Of a stretch of 64,000 bases of DNA, positions 12,983 to 28,195 are shown piece after piece (the first letter of the stretch is position 1; every line of letters starts with the position of its first letter). Origin of the DNA: Butyriboletus loyo (Eukaryota; Basidiomycota; Agaricomycetes; Boletales; Boletaceae); assembly GCA_038093515.1 (NCBI GenBank), contig JBBPSI010000002.1, forward strand, positions 124,001 through 188,000. The letters run 5' to 3'. The notes under the pieces are model-generated. The model saw only the letters and a list, made by a program, of their open reading frames with translations. It ran no database searches and was not told the DNA's origin. The position numbers and the translations under genes are program-made.

Positions 12983-13706
12983 TTAGATCGTCTGAATCAC
13001 CCACAAGTCATCTCCCAAATACGTCGCGGTTTCCACACCAACTCCTTTGTTGACCTTGCGCATGTCTTCCGTGCCCAGCTTTGTAATCCCGACTGCCACA
13101 GCATGTTCTTTCCCTTCTGCGTGGACCGCGACGAGCGAATTGGCCGGAATTTCAGATTCCGCTGGGGGCAGACAACCGCCGGCGGACGTAAGGCCAGGAC
13201 ACATCATGTGCGCCCCCGCAAGCAGGAAACGTATTGCACCGCGATCTATGCCAACTTTGGGCAGTAGGAACGGATCTACGAGGATGCGTCTAAGCCATCC
13301 GGGGAACTGGGTCAGAGGAGACGTGACGGACACTTGTGCAGCAATCGAAGGGTAGGGTAGAAGGGTCCATCAAAGTGTTGGAAGAACAACGGTTCACTAT
13401 TGACGGTATATATCGAGATGTGTTCTCTGCTGTCTCGTCGGGTGGGTTCACGATGAGGCATTACAGAGATCGAGGACAGACACGGACCATTTCACATGAG
13501 TCAAAGACTCTTTCTTGGGCCATATCTGTTCGAGGGCCTCGGGCTGCAATTTCCACTGTGCAAGCACCGCAGCCCGGATCGATCGCTGGACAGAGGATTT
13601 GGGTGGTGTCTGGCTTGCTATGTCGGTGGATGACGAGAACCTGAAAGTGCAGTCAGCTGTCTCTTCTGTATCTCGAGCGACCCGAGGCAGTATACTTTTT
13701 GAACAT
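12983..13706 (-). CDS. TMA20: PUA-domain translation factor TMA20/MCT-1
   Basis: Ribosome-associated protein that works with Tma22/DENR in recycling of 40S subunits and re-initiation. Exon 1 (from 13706) encodes MFKKYTASGRSRY. After an intron comes PPKSSVQRSIRAAVLAQW...WPKKESLTHVK, the N-terminal MCT-1 domain. The C-terminal exon (13333-12983) is a PUA domain with LLAGAHMMCPGLTSAGG, AEGKEHAVAVGI and the family-typical KVNKGVGVE, ending in DDLWVIQTI. The middle part (about 13500-13340) should complete the N-terminal domain; its exon edges are uncertain. It lies between the SRR1-like gene and XPO1, all on the minus strand, with separate promoters likely. Confidence 0.88.
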
Positions 13707-14006
13707 GGTGGTGATCGATTGAGCGCGTCGGCGCCATCTTATCAAGCATGTCATCTACACTTTCAGCTTCACCTGATATTCTACATTATTTCGATACCTT
13801 CCACGACCTATACTATTACATTAGATGTGAAGCTGCGAGGAGACATCGAAAACAGAGTGAGGTGTCGGGGCAAGTTGATGAAATGAAGATAGTTCAAGGT
13901 TTGGAGTAAAATGAAGGAAGCATGCCAATCGTGTCAGAGAAACAAACAAAAATGAGTGCCCGACAGATGTGAAAAAAAAAAGGCGACGATGATGCACAAG
14001 CATTCT

Positions 14007-17000
14007 CTATGAAATATCCTCATCCTTGTCCTCTAATTGCGATGGCTTCAACAAGCCAGGTACACGCATCGCAAGTTCTCGTTCAGCTTGCGCCTTCATC
14101 AGTGCCTCAGCTTCCTTCTCCTCGAGATAGAGCTCAGCGTTATCGCCCGAAGAGAATTCTTTAAGCTGGACAAGGAAGTCACGCAACGCAAGCTTGAATC
14201 GATTGATGTCACTATGGAATTCCCCTAGTCCAGTAACGAATACTTGGACTTGAGTACTGCATCACAGCTTCGTTAGCGGAGAAACGTCACTGCCACTGGT
14301 AAGACCTACTTGTGGACATGAGGGAATGCTGTCTTGAGCAGATTTGCGCAATACTCCTTGAGGAACGACGAGTTGGACATGTTCGAGTCGGCCACCTGCG
14401 CCGGATTGAATAACGGAGACTGGATTTGATTCGTCTCGACAAGCTGGAACATCCGTGCTAGGAGCAGACTCTGAAGCTTAAAGCCACTCTTGTGGTCGGC
14501 ATCCGTAAGGACAAAGAAGATGTCCTGTAAGATGCTCAGGAAGTACTGCTGGAAGAAAGCGTTTCTAACAGCCGGCTCCGCGCTTGCAAAGTTGTTGGCT
14601 ACCTCGAGACACACTAGGCGGCTTCAGCATAGGGGCTCACAAACGAGAGCATCAACGTACAATTTAGACCCGTGTCTGCGATATCCCGCATGGTATGCTT
14701 GATGGCCCAGATGATACTGTCCATGAACAGCTTGAATTGGGTCGGTGGTATTCCGAGAAGAGCTATGACGAGGTCTTAAAGATGGCGCGGACACAAAAAC
14801 ACCGTCACGCCTACCAGGGAAGCAGTTGAGATTGATGGCTCTTAGCAACTTGAAGAAGCCAACACGATGTTCCGGAAATTCGGCGAAGTCTTGGTTTATC
14901 ATATTGAGTGTGGGTTCAAATACGGCGTCAAGGATAGCGGGAACTTGGGGTGTAAGGAGAGGCTAAAGTCACCAGAAAACTCAACGATTACCCTCTGATC
15001 ATAAAGAATAACTTACACCAAGGCGGCCAGTAATCGTTGCCATCACATTAAGAACTTCTGCGTCCCGCGCAGTAGGCACATTGCGGTTATAGTCCCCAAG
15101 AATAGCGTCCAGGAGTGGCGGCATAAAATTGGCGTTAACGGCATCTAGGTCTTCCGCCTTCTTGATGTATGTCTCCATCAGCTTCAGGATCTCCTTCTTT
15201 ACCGTCCGCAGTTGACGGATCTTGGGAGTCTTCGTCGCAATCACACCTGGTAAAAGGTATCAGCTGGGCCAGCGCAGGTGTAATGTCAACGCTGACCTTC
15301 TCGTGCAACTGTCTCGCTAATGATGCCGCTGACGGCCTTGTAGAGACCAAGCATATCCAGAAATATGCGACCAACTTGGGGCAAGTAAAAGCTACCAATG
15401 GAAGTGCACGCAGAAACATTGGTTTTCAACACGTTCGAGAGAATTTTAATGTTATCAAGGTTGCTCAACACGTCGATGTTCTGTGCAGCTTGTGCCATCA
15501 AAGAGTCCCACTTCAACAACCGAATCAGTCAACAGGCACGAGCGATGAAAGGAATACATACAGCGTTGTTAGGCAATTCCATCAACTTTGCGATCAATTT
15601 CTCTTGTTGGGGTTTGTTCGGTTGAGCAGATATCATGTAGCCGACTGCCTCATAGAATGTGTGCACCTTCCAAAAGTTCGAGTCAGTTCACGAAACACGG
15701 GGCTAAGAAACAAATATACATACTTGTTGAGGTGATAAGTCAACAGTAATTCTGTGCAACAGCCGTAAAATTTCATCGACAAACGGTTCTTGCTCCCCCG
15801 ATTGTTGCATAACGAAATGTCGACGACACTTCTGAGCGATCTTGATAAAAGTATCACAAGCCATGTCCTGAACACCTACAGGTCAATTGTTTAAAGTAAG
15901 CTTAGAAAAGTGATTGACATGTAGCACTTACCTTCGTGCGTTTCATGCATGAATTCAAACAACTTGTTGACTACAGTCTTCAAGAACTTCCAGTGAGCCT
16001 TGAGGAAGCGCGGATATTGTCCGACAATATACATGATGTCTGACGCGACGACTGCTTTGTTGTCCTTCCCTCGTTTGATTTCGCATAATCCAAGCAGGTC
16101 CTTGATCACGGTCACGAGGAATCGCTTCTCAGTCTCCTCGTCTAGAATAAATTCGTTGACGCCATGTAAGACTAACACAGACGAACAATAACTCACTCAT
16201 AGCTCCGGAGATGCTACCGATTGCCCAGCAGAGTGTGTTCAAGTTCTGCCAGCTCCATTCTGAGCCATCAACTTGCTTGGCCAACTTTTCCGTCAAGATA
16301 TTTTCTGTGTCAACGACGTCTAGATGGGTGAGATACACCAAAAGTTCACGCATCTGCTTGTAAAGAACGATGGTGTCAGACTCCTTCATGAACTCCCGGA
16401 CAATTTCGCCTTCATCATTTTCAACGATGAGAACCTAGGGTCCGGTTAGAGAATATGGCTGGAGAAATAGAAGCTTCGCACTTCTTCTGGCTTGACCATC
16501 CGTTCAATGACAACGAGACGCAAGTTGCTCAAAACGTCACTATAGATGTTCTTTCGCAAAGACATCCCGTTAAGCATATTTCCAGTACCATTCCCAAGAC
16601 TCAGACCCATGAGTAAACCACTATCTCCGATGGGCAGCGCCTGGATCTCATCATAGAGCTCCGCCACAAGCTTCGACCAGTATTCAAGCGTGATCTTGAA
16701 TATTTCTCGTTCATCGACCTGTGATACTTTGACCATGTATAGATGGGCATTGAGCAATACGTCGCGATTTGCTTCGGTTTCGACGGTTCGAAGATGGTTG
16801 GATAGGAAATTACTTAGGAATAGTGCTAGGTTAAGGACGAGTTCTTGACCAGAGTCGGACGCGGATGCGTAGGCGGCGGCAATGTTGGTTGAAGGGGGGA
16901 CCATACGGTTTATGGATGTCATGACCATCGCAAACAATATCACGAATTTGGGATCATATTCTGGCCCCACGTTAAGGCCAGCAATTTCAGCCAAGCACTT

Positions 17001-18065
17001 CAGGGTCACGTTACGAAATTCTGGAGCTTCGAGGAACTACGCAGATATTAGTATGGAAGAGGAGCAAACGAAGAACCACCTACGCGGTTGAGCAGAAGAT
17101 CGATGATGGTCGTTTCGAAGATGTAACCGAGAGGTATCCAGTTCAAAAACCTCAAGAGCGTCTCTAGAGTAGCCTTGATTAAACTCGTTTTTTGTGCCTC
17201 CTCAAGGACCTCGGAGCAAAGCTTGAAGATCTCGCTAAACTCGCCGCACATCTGATTTTTGAGATTCTTGATCCTGGTCTGCGTCATTTGTTCTGCGGAA
17301 TAGTCAAATACCTCCTCAGACAGAAGACGCAAGATGACCATGTTGTTCTCGCATAACGAGAGATTGGTTTTGGAGGACTCGACGAGCTCGGTTATGAAAG
17401 TTGGCCAATTATGTGGCCACTCTTGCTTCAAAATCTGGAGACGAAAGGATGGATGAACGAAAAAATACACTGTGAGACAGAATCCCACCTGGACCAGGGC
17501 GAGGTTGAGTTTGTTGATAAATGTCTTTTCCTTCCGCATAGTAACCTCGTCCGAAGCCACCTTGACGGTTATGCCAACAACAAAGTTCCTGATGCCTAAA
17601 CACGATATAAGTGGCGTGTCAAACGAGGGGGAGATAGCGATTACCTTGGCGCTGACCATCAGGTAGGGTTTTCCAGCGTGTGGTGATGAGCTTCTCGAGG
17701 ATCTGGAGACCGATGTACTAAAAGTAGACGATGAGATGGGTAATGCACGGGTGGGCTAGTGCAAACCTTTGACTGTTGAAAGGACGACCTCTCCATTATC
17801 TCCGGAACTCTCGTCCATGCGTCCGGATGTTCCTCCAGTTGAGTGAGGACCTGCTGAGCCATTTGTTGCTGGGAAGAGGGTGAGGCGATAGAGAAGGAGG
17901 AAGATAAATTAAAAGACAGACCTCCTGACCACGACCTGTGTAGAATGCTATTGCGACCTTGTCCAGGAGGGAGACATCGAACTCCTTGGAGAAGTCAAGT
18001 AGGCCCTGTGGAGGATGAACGTGGATGAAGATCCGGAGAGAAGGGCGGCGCATACACACCTCCAT
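14007..18065 (-). CDS. XPO1: exportin-1 (CRM1), nuclear export receptor
   Basis: Ran-GTP-dependent karyopherin that exports proteins with leucine-rich NES. The first exon is only ATGGAG (18065-18060); a GTGTGT...CCACAG intron leads to [20 protein letters not shown]. Conserved blocks follow: [37 protein letters not shown] (near 17400), the CRIME-type N-terminal HEATs, [14 protein letters not shown], the NES-groove region near 16270-16200 with [14 protein letters not shown], and [15 protein letters not shown]. The C-terminal HEATs include [18 protein letters not shown], and the last exon ends in an acidic DKDEDIS with TAG at 14007-14009. The length of about 1,070 residues matches the family. 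At least twelve short introns are present. The Cys of NTLCWAIG is the residue alkylated by leptomycin B in sensitive species. Confidence 0.95.
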
Positions 18066-18442
18066 GGCTGACGTGTATGTGGTCTTGAGGCAACACGGGG
18101 GATGACAGTCAGCACCGACAACGGCGAGAAAGAGGGAAAGACCGTGGACGACGACGACGACAAGACGACGATGATGTTGGGCAGAGGGTCATCTAATCGT
18201 ATTACATAATACATATCACACGTTCAGGTATGTGCTCGCCAGCGTTCGTCCTTGCGGGCTCACTATCCATTTCTCAGATCGCTCAGAACAGAGCGCATAT
18301 ACGCGCGTATGAAGACGTGTCTCGACGTTCGTGCAACACAATGACGAGCGACCTGATTGATGAGTGTCCCCGAATCCTTTCAACTCCGCGAACATCATTA
18401 ATCACCACTAGGGGCAAGAGCCGCCCCTCAGTCCCCACCACC
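18066..18442. promoter_or_regulatory. divergent promoter region XPO1 / Ser-rich protein
   Basis: This 377-bp gap separates divergent start codons at 18065 (minus) and 18443 (plus). The plus frame is open upstream to 18230, so an earlier start is possible but lacks a good context. No clear factor site was seen. Confidence 0.3.
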
Positions 18443-19255
18443 ATGTCGGATAGCGAACACGACTCGGACAGTCCCCTCTCTCAGTTCTCTATCGAGGACG
18501 ACGGAATAGTATGGTCGCACAGCTCTCTAAGCGACACCGATTTCATTGTCCTACACCATCCTCTCCTTGACGCCCGTTCTCTCCCGTCCACCCTCTCAGA
18601 CTTCACAGGACACCCTAGCTCGGACGGTGACCTGTCCTCTGCACTCGACAGACTCTCATTGTGTTCCTTCGTCGACAGTTCACCCACCAGTTCAGAGTCG
18701 GATAGCGCTCCTTCCGAGAATAAAACCCGCATTGACAAGCCCGCGAGGGGTGAGGCTTGCTGGAGAACAAAACGTCGAGCCCAGTCATCAAGCGGCACTT
18801 CCGCCAGTTCCGAGTACCATAGCGGAGCTAGCACACCTACTGCATCGTACGATGAGGCCTCTGCTTTCATAACCCGGTGTGTCCTGCAACTACCTAGATA
18901 GATTATCCCAAAACGATTAAGGCCGTCTCTCAGTTTCATTTCATCTCCAGTAAAGGGAAATGATGCAGAACTTGATCTGTTGCGTGCACTTATAATCGAA
19001 CTTGGCCTTCGACCTCCCGATACTTCAGATCTCCCATGCACGCTCACTTCTGCTCGCAAGATGCTCAAAGCAGAAGCCCATGTCAACATCAAAGAATATG
19101 TTGCCACGCGCCACAAGGGCCAATCAGCTCTCCGTGGGATCCTGAAACCCAGTAGGAATGCGCTTCGTAAAGACATTAGAAAGGGAAATAGGGCTTCACT
19201 GCAATGGGTCAAGCAGCAAGGCTTGCAGGTCTTGCTCGTCACTTGCTTCACGTAA
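18443..19255 (+). CDS. Ser/Asp-rich protein of unknown function
   Basis: Function not recognised. The start at 18443 sits in a strong context (CCACCATGTC). Exon 1 (18443-18878) is Ser/Asp-rich with SDSEHDSDSPLSQFS and DGIVWSHSSLSDTDFIVL, an acidic-hydrophobic stretch, then a basic Ser/Thr-rich part. A GT-AG intron (18879-18950) joins exon 2 (18951-19255), which is more structured: NDAELDLLRALIIELGL, then a likely helical ARKMLKAEAHVNIKEYV and a basic RGILKPSRNALRKDIRK. The whole is about 246 residues. No membrane segment or signal peptide is visible. The ordered C-terminus beside a disordered N-terminus suggests a conserved small domain that I cannot name. Confidence 0.6.
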
Positions 19256-19556
19256 TTCTTCCTTCCTCGTAAATGTAGACTCGAACTCACCCTATGTCTA
19301 TGTGTACATTAAATGTCGGTGTGGCCGAGATGCTTACTTTCCACGATGTCCAGCCAGTTGATAACAATAATGTAATAATGGTTGTGTAGGACATACACTG
19401 CGAGGTATAGGGCATTCGATGCCGGTGAGCAACATTTAATCACAACATCAGATCGGGTACAAATTCCACAGAGGCTCGCTCCAGGAAGGAATGGGAGGAA
19501 AGGATAAATCAGAACATCATCAAACTAGTTTTGACCTTCCGAATAGAGATTACCAT

Positions 19557-20530
19557 CTACTCGTTTTTGACCACCTCAGAGAGTATGATGCCATACTGAA
19601 TCACGATGTTGTTCATAACGAGGATGTTCTCGGGATTGGTCGTACTAGGAGCAGACACCGCTCCAGTCGAGACTGCCAACCCGCTGGTCAAAGCAGTATT
19701 CAAGTTAACCGAGGAGGTAGCGGAAGAAGTGGTCGAGGTCGTGGAGGTGGTGGGAGGGGGAGTATAAGCTGGGGTACTCGAGGTAGTGGGAGGGGGGGTA
19801 TAGACTGGAGTACTCGAGGTCGTAGGTGAAGGGGGGGTATAGTCTGAGGTGGAGGTTGTAGCTGGCGGTTCCCAAGTGGTACTGGGAGGTGTCCACGTCG
19901 AAGTGGTTTGGTCTCCACCGTTGTCGTTATACCACCATGTACCATACAGCACACCTGCGCTCAGGGGGGAGAAGTATTCGAATAGGCCTTCCGAAAAGTC
20001 CAGGCCACCCCAAGGACATCCCATACACTGGTCACATGGGAGACAGGATGAGCATTTTGAATGGGACCATCTGAACGACGGATATGACCGCACCTCATCC
20101 ATGATGGTAGCTACGGCAGTCTGTCCGCCATATTGGATGGTGATGGACCTGAAACATTGAGGGCCAGGGTATCCCTCACCGTATTGCTCGACGTTTAGTG
20201 CCACGATCTGGGATATCCTCGATCAGTTTTTACGAAACCAGTGCACAAGCGATATTCACCCAGTCACTGGCGACATTGGTTTGACCACAGGCACCTCTTC
20301 AGATACGGATACGGAGGTGGATGAGCATTCAGTTTTCTGCAAATGCCAAATACTTACAGTCCAACCTCATAGTAGGTGAATCGCGCATTGGTGAAGGATT
20401 GACGCTTATGGATATCGACATCGCCTCGGGCACGGTGAGCTACTTCTTGATGGCGCCTGCTCCAATGACTGGCTGTAACGAGTGGAAGTATGAAGGTGAG
20501 AAAGCCGAGGAGTGTTGAGACCCTGAGCAT
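19557..20530 (-). CDS. secreted expansin-like (double-psi beta-barrel) protein, copy 1
   Basis: Fungal expansin-like/loosenin-related proteins bind and loosen cell-wall polysaccharides without hydrolysis. Exon 1 (20530 on) gives a signal peptide MLRVSTLLGFLTFILPLVTA, then a dibasic HKR and the barrel start FTNARFTYYEVGL. Later exons carry GACGQTNVASDW, ALNVEQYGEGYPGPQCF, and CMGCPWGGLDFSEGLFEYFSP, the typical RlpA-like barrel with paired Cys and the L-D-F-S motif. A long Thr/Pro/Ser tail with YTPPP-type repeats (about 19900-19720) follows and is likely O-glycosylated. The weakly hydrophobic end might be an anchor, which is uncertain. It is a tandem paralogue of the gene at 20973-21925. Confidence 0.82.
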
Positions 20531-20972
20531 CGTGCCAAACAGGGTCGTCGTTGTACCGTAAAACGAGTGAATTCTGATGGTTGTAGGTGATATGTGTAAC
20601 GCTCTATGGCAGATGAAAAAAAAATAACGTTGTGGGTTTCGTTGCCAGACAACGCCTGGGCGGAATCAATAGCACGGCCACAAGTTGCAAAAGTTGTAAT
20701 AATTCGAGCACAGAACAGATTATGGCACGTATTATAACACCAGGTAATGGTACGGCCCAAAATAAACATCCACTGTCTCTGGATCTCGAAACCTAGTAGC
20801 GGAACTGATAGAATGATGTGGGTATAGCTCAGACTGAAAGACTCGAGTCCGTTAGCGCTCATAATAAGATGGTGTCCGTCTATGACATGAAGCATGTTGC
20901 CTTACTTCAACCGCTTTCCAATGATATTCTGCAACGCCAAGGAAAAGGGAAATAAAGAACCTGCTCTACAGC
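20531..20972. other. spacer between tandem expansin-like genes
   Basis: About 440 bp without a supported gene: promoter of copy 1 and 3' region of copy 2. It contains an A-run at 20617-20625. No repeat or RNA gene was recognised. Confidence 0.35.
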
Positions 20973-21925
20973 TCACTGCGAGCCACTGCAGGCACTGAGG
21001 AATAGACCGATATACACGACGGACAAGTTCACGTCGACAAGGACGGATGAGTTGCCAGTCCCAAGTGATACCCCGGTAGTCTCAGCGACAGCGTTGGTGG
21101 TCGTCAGGGTAGGGGCCAAACTGGAGGTGCTCGATCTAACGGCGGCGGAACTGAGACTCGAGGAACTGGTGGTGGAAGGGGCCGAGGTAGTCGTTGGCGG
21201 TGGTTGCGATGTAGTCGTAGGCGACGGGATGAAGGTGGTCAAGGGTATAACCACACTGGTAGCAGGTATCGGGGAGGGAGACGGGGAGGGAGACGGGGAG
21301 GGAGAAGGAGAGGAACCTCCGGATCCGAAGTCCCACGAACCGGTCAGGACACCAACCGAGACATCAGCAAAGAACTCAAAAAGGCCTTGCGAGAAATCAA
21401 GGCCGTCAGTCGGACATCCTGGGCACTATTGTTGTGGCAATATTTGGTATGTAGAAAAGGGGACCGCGCGAATAACTACACACCTCATCCACAACTTGGG
21501 CTGTTGCTGTCTTTCCATTGGCTGTGATGGTAATCATCTGGTAGCAATATTGACCTCCATTGAATTGCTAAATGGTGGATTAGACGTGTCTTTCTATGCA
21601 GAGTAGGGAAAGGTTACCGCAGAGTCGAGTGCGACAACCTGATAACAAATGAGAGTGAGTGGGGACATCGGACCCGAGGACGAAAAGCACACACGAAATC
21701 ACTCTGCTGGTTGGTCCCGCCGCAAGCGCCAAGTCCGACTGCGTAGTAGGTGAAGCGGCAGTTGTCAAAACGCTTGTAGAGGTTGATTTGTCCAGGATCG
21801 CGACGAGCGAGGTCGGCTTGTCGATGTACATGGTGCCGTCTGCCCTGATGTGCATGTGCTTGGGAGGGAGAAGTGAATGAGAGGGCAAGAGAAAGGGCCA
21901 ACGCGAGGCTGGTAAAGAGCCGCAT
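20973..21925 (-). CDS. secreted expansin-like (double-psi beta-barrel) protein, copy 2
   Basis: Same family and layout as its neighbour. The signal peptide is MRLFTSLALALSLALSF, followed by a His/Arg-rich propeptide and DNCRFTYYAVGLGACGGTN. A middle exon has FNGGQYCYQMITITANGK, and the next has CPGCPTDGLDFSQGLFEFFA. A Ser-Pro repeat block (minisatellite near 21271-21310) leads to a Thr/Ser/Pro-rich linker (21254-21040) and a C-terminal hydrophobic stretch, SVVYIGLFLSAC. Three or four short introns separate these parts. The similar domain order, intron layout and C-terminal hydrophobic stretch indicate a local duplication, while the linkers have diverged strongly. A wall-modifying role is inferred from the family. 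Confidence 0.82.
21271..21310. repeat. 12-bp coding minisatellite (Ser-Pro)
   Basis: Roughly three tandem copies of a GGGAGACGGGGA unit inside the expansin-like copy 2 gene. On the minus strand they encode Ser-Pro dipeptides, the start of the linker. Such repeats tend to vary in length between strains. Confidence 0.6.
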
Positions 21926-22128
21926 GATGGAGGTAAAAGAGTGAGTGACTGCGGTGTGGCAAGAAGATTAGGCACAAGAACTATGAGGGGAGAAAGAAAG
22001 GGCTGTACATGTCAACGAGCTGTTGTTTAATTGTTTACCTAAGCGATAACCAGGGACAAAAATAACAAAACATATTCGCATAGGTAGAGGCTGACAATGG
22101 CTATCTACGGCATGTCTACCCTACACTT

Positions 22129-25588
<3,460 letters not shown>

Positions 25589-25692
25589 CGCGGTCTCTGC
25601 CAGGGAAAGGAGGAGGAGTACTGCTGACGTGGAATCCCCGGTCCGCGAGGGGGGTCGAGGGGGGTCAGCTGCCAAACAACCGAACAAATACA

Positions 25693-25727
25693 CGACCACG
25701 ACCACGACCACGACGACCACGACAACG
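25693..25727. repeat. ACGACC-type microsatellite
   Basis: Short tandem array of CGACCA/CGACGA units in the 162-bp divergent spacer between the SERCA gene and SIP5, within the likely SIP5 leader. Confidence 0.5.
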
Positions 25728-25750
25728 CCGCGATCGAGCGCCATCCCGCC

Positions 25751-27530
25751 ATGGGCAACACCGGCTCGTCTTCTGGTCGTCCCCACCACGACGACACCGT
25801 TGACTATGGCCTCCTTTCTCCGCAGGGTGTCTACACTGGCCCCAGAGACTGGAACCATCCCATCGTCACCCAGCTCATCGTCGACAGGAAACTCGCTCCC
25901 TTCTACCGTCCCCTCGAGGACTACAACGACGACTGGGACGACGACCAGATCCTTTCCGCACGCAAGGATCTCCCCGACTCTAACAGCGCCATTTCCGACC
26001 CCCCCGCAGCACGTCCAGACCCTCGCGACACCACAAAGCCATCCCCCGCCCCAAAGCGCACAATCACCCTCAAGGAGCCTTTGCGCTGCCCAGAGGCCGC
26101 CCTATACAGGGGTGCCGTCGAGTGCCCAATCTGCTTCCTAGTCCGTTATCTCCTCCCTCATCCCTTCCTTCTCCATCAATCGCTGACGCTTCCTTCAGTA
26201 CTACCCTCCCAACATAAACCACTCCCGTTGCTGCGATCAAGCGATCTGCACAGAATGTTTCGTGCAGATAAAGAGAGCTGAACCCACCACGACACACCTC
26301 GTCTCAGAACCCGCCGCGTGTCCCTACTGTGTTCAAGACAACTTTGGCATCGTCTATACACCCCCTCCATGGCGTGCAGGCATCGGTAGCGAGGGAATGG
26401 TCAGTCGTCCCCTATGCTTCTTTCTTTCCCTTCATTTCTTCCTCCCTTTCCCTCTTAGACCCCTCCCTCCTGGGCTGACCCCCTCCGCTCACAACAAAGT
26501 ATTCCTGGCCCCTCCAACATCCATAAGCGTCGTCGAAAGAGTTTCGGACATGATAGCCCCGAAGTTGTCACAACCGGTGTGTCATTCATTCCGCTCTCCC
26601 TTTCATCCCTCTCATCCCGCCTTTTTATAAAGACCAGATCCGACCTGACTGGGAAGCCAAGCTCGCCGCCGTCCGCGCAGCAGCAACACGTCGTGCAAAC
26701 AGGAGGATAATTATGAGGCAGGTTGGAGATAGACTAATCCCTGTCGGCGTCACCAGCGGTCGCGTGCACACTCTCCCGACCACAGAAGGTGCAGATGGCC
26801 TAGATACGGAAAGCGGGACCCCTGGTAGTGCCACCAGCGGTCGGCGTCGTCGTGGTCAGCGGGCGAATGGTCAGACCGACCTCAGTCAACTGCTAGGACA
26901 AATGGGTTTAGGTGGACAAGACTTGGAAGAGGTAGACTCGCACCTTTTTTTTTTCCTCTACCGATGCTCACCTTACACCAGCTCATGGTCATGGAAGCCA
27001 TGCGTTTGTCCCTTCTTGAGCACGAAGCGCAGCAAAGAAGGGAACAAGAGAGGATCCGTCGTGAGGGTGTCACTGATCAAGTCACTGCCAGGACACCATC
27101 CGCGACATCCGGTGTTGACGAGTCTACTCCGTCAAGGTCCCAATCCGGTGTTACGCCATCCTTGGTGGCGCAAAGTTTGCGAGCTGATGATCCCTCCGCT
27201 GGTACTTCAGCTCGTAGTCGCTCATCGACGCCAGTATCAGGTCAAACAGCCTCTTCATCTCCACGTGGGACTGCCGTTGACGACCTGAACGACAGCATCG
27301 AGCAATCCATTCGTCAACCCGCGCTTATGACAGAAACACTAGCATCCATTGGTAACGGCGAAGCGCATGTTGTCCATACGTCTAGTAACGATGAACGATC
27401 CGGCTCCCCGTACAGCACATCCATTCGTGGACAAGGCCAGCAGTCAGAGGACTTTGCGGGAGCCACAACAACCTCATGTATCCCCCTTTCATCTTCATTG
27501 TCTGACACGGATACTTCAGAACATCCTTGA
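25751..27530 (+). CDS. SIP5: SIP5-like RING-type zinc-finger protein
   Basis: Yeast Sip5 interacts with the Snf1 kinase and the Reg1/Glc7 phosphatase; its function is poorly defined. It starts [11 protein letters not shown], a likely N-myristoylation signal. The zinc-binding part spans two exons: ECPICFL, intron, then [20 protein letters not shown] and [19 protein letters not shown], the family hallmark. Exon 3 begins at 26459 (TPPSWADP) and runs to 26577 with [15 protein letters not shown]. Next come [18 protein letters not shown]...[10 protein letters not shown], then a coiled-coil-like [20 protein letters not shown] (near 26990), and a Ser/Thr-rich disordered tail ending at 27530. Myristoylation implies membrane attachment, which is inferred only. 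Confidence 0.85.
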
Positions 27531-28195
27531 CACCGGGTTGGCCCGACTTCATCGGTGGATTCGCCGATTACAGTCATGTCATCCGTGCTCTCGCGCGGCT
27601 GAATTAGCACACTGATGTATAGACGTTGGGGCATACATCATATTCGGAAGACGTGGACAGTTGGCGCAACAGTTATTAGATTTATGAGAGCCAATTCGTT
27701 GTACAATGTCTTTTCTTCTCTTGTTGGCACAATAACAACAGGACACCGGAGCCAGGTTTCTGCGATGGGGGGTGATTGATTTACTGTAACAAATTTGGCT
27801 CTCCTGGCATTCGATCCAGATTTTAAACATTCCTCCCTCGGAAAGCTCGCACTCAGGACAACCCCACTGATCTGTTTTTGTACACGCCATTGCAATGCTA
27901 TTAATGCACCTCCCCGTTCACCGCCATCAGAACGATCTTGAAGCTGCTCTGATCTAGCGCTGATCGCCGAACACATACAACGATGTATTTTTGGACGGGC
28001 GCTGTCTTCCCACCACGTAGATCAAGATGATGCCTTGATGTTCACTAGATCAAGTAATTTGGGACAGACTGGTCTTGCAAGTTATATTGCGAGAGCGAAA
28101 CATGTCTGTGGTAGGCATTCTTTGGCTGAGAATGTGTTTTGAACCGAGCAGTGCGAGATGAAGACCAGCAAGTTGGCAGTGCGGCCTTTTGCCGC
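27531..28195. other. 665-bp convergent spacer
   Basis: Lies between the ends of SIP5 (+) and the small membrane protein gene (-). The only notable content is an unspliced minus-strand frame at 27890-27579 with twelve Cys in about 103 codons. It has no recognised domain, and I do not call it a gene. Confidence 0.35.
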
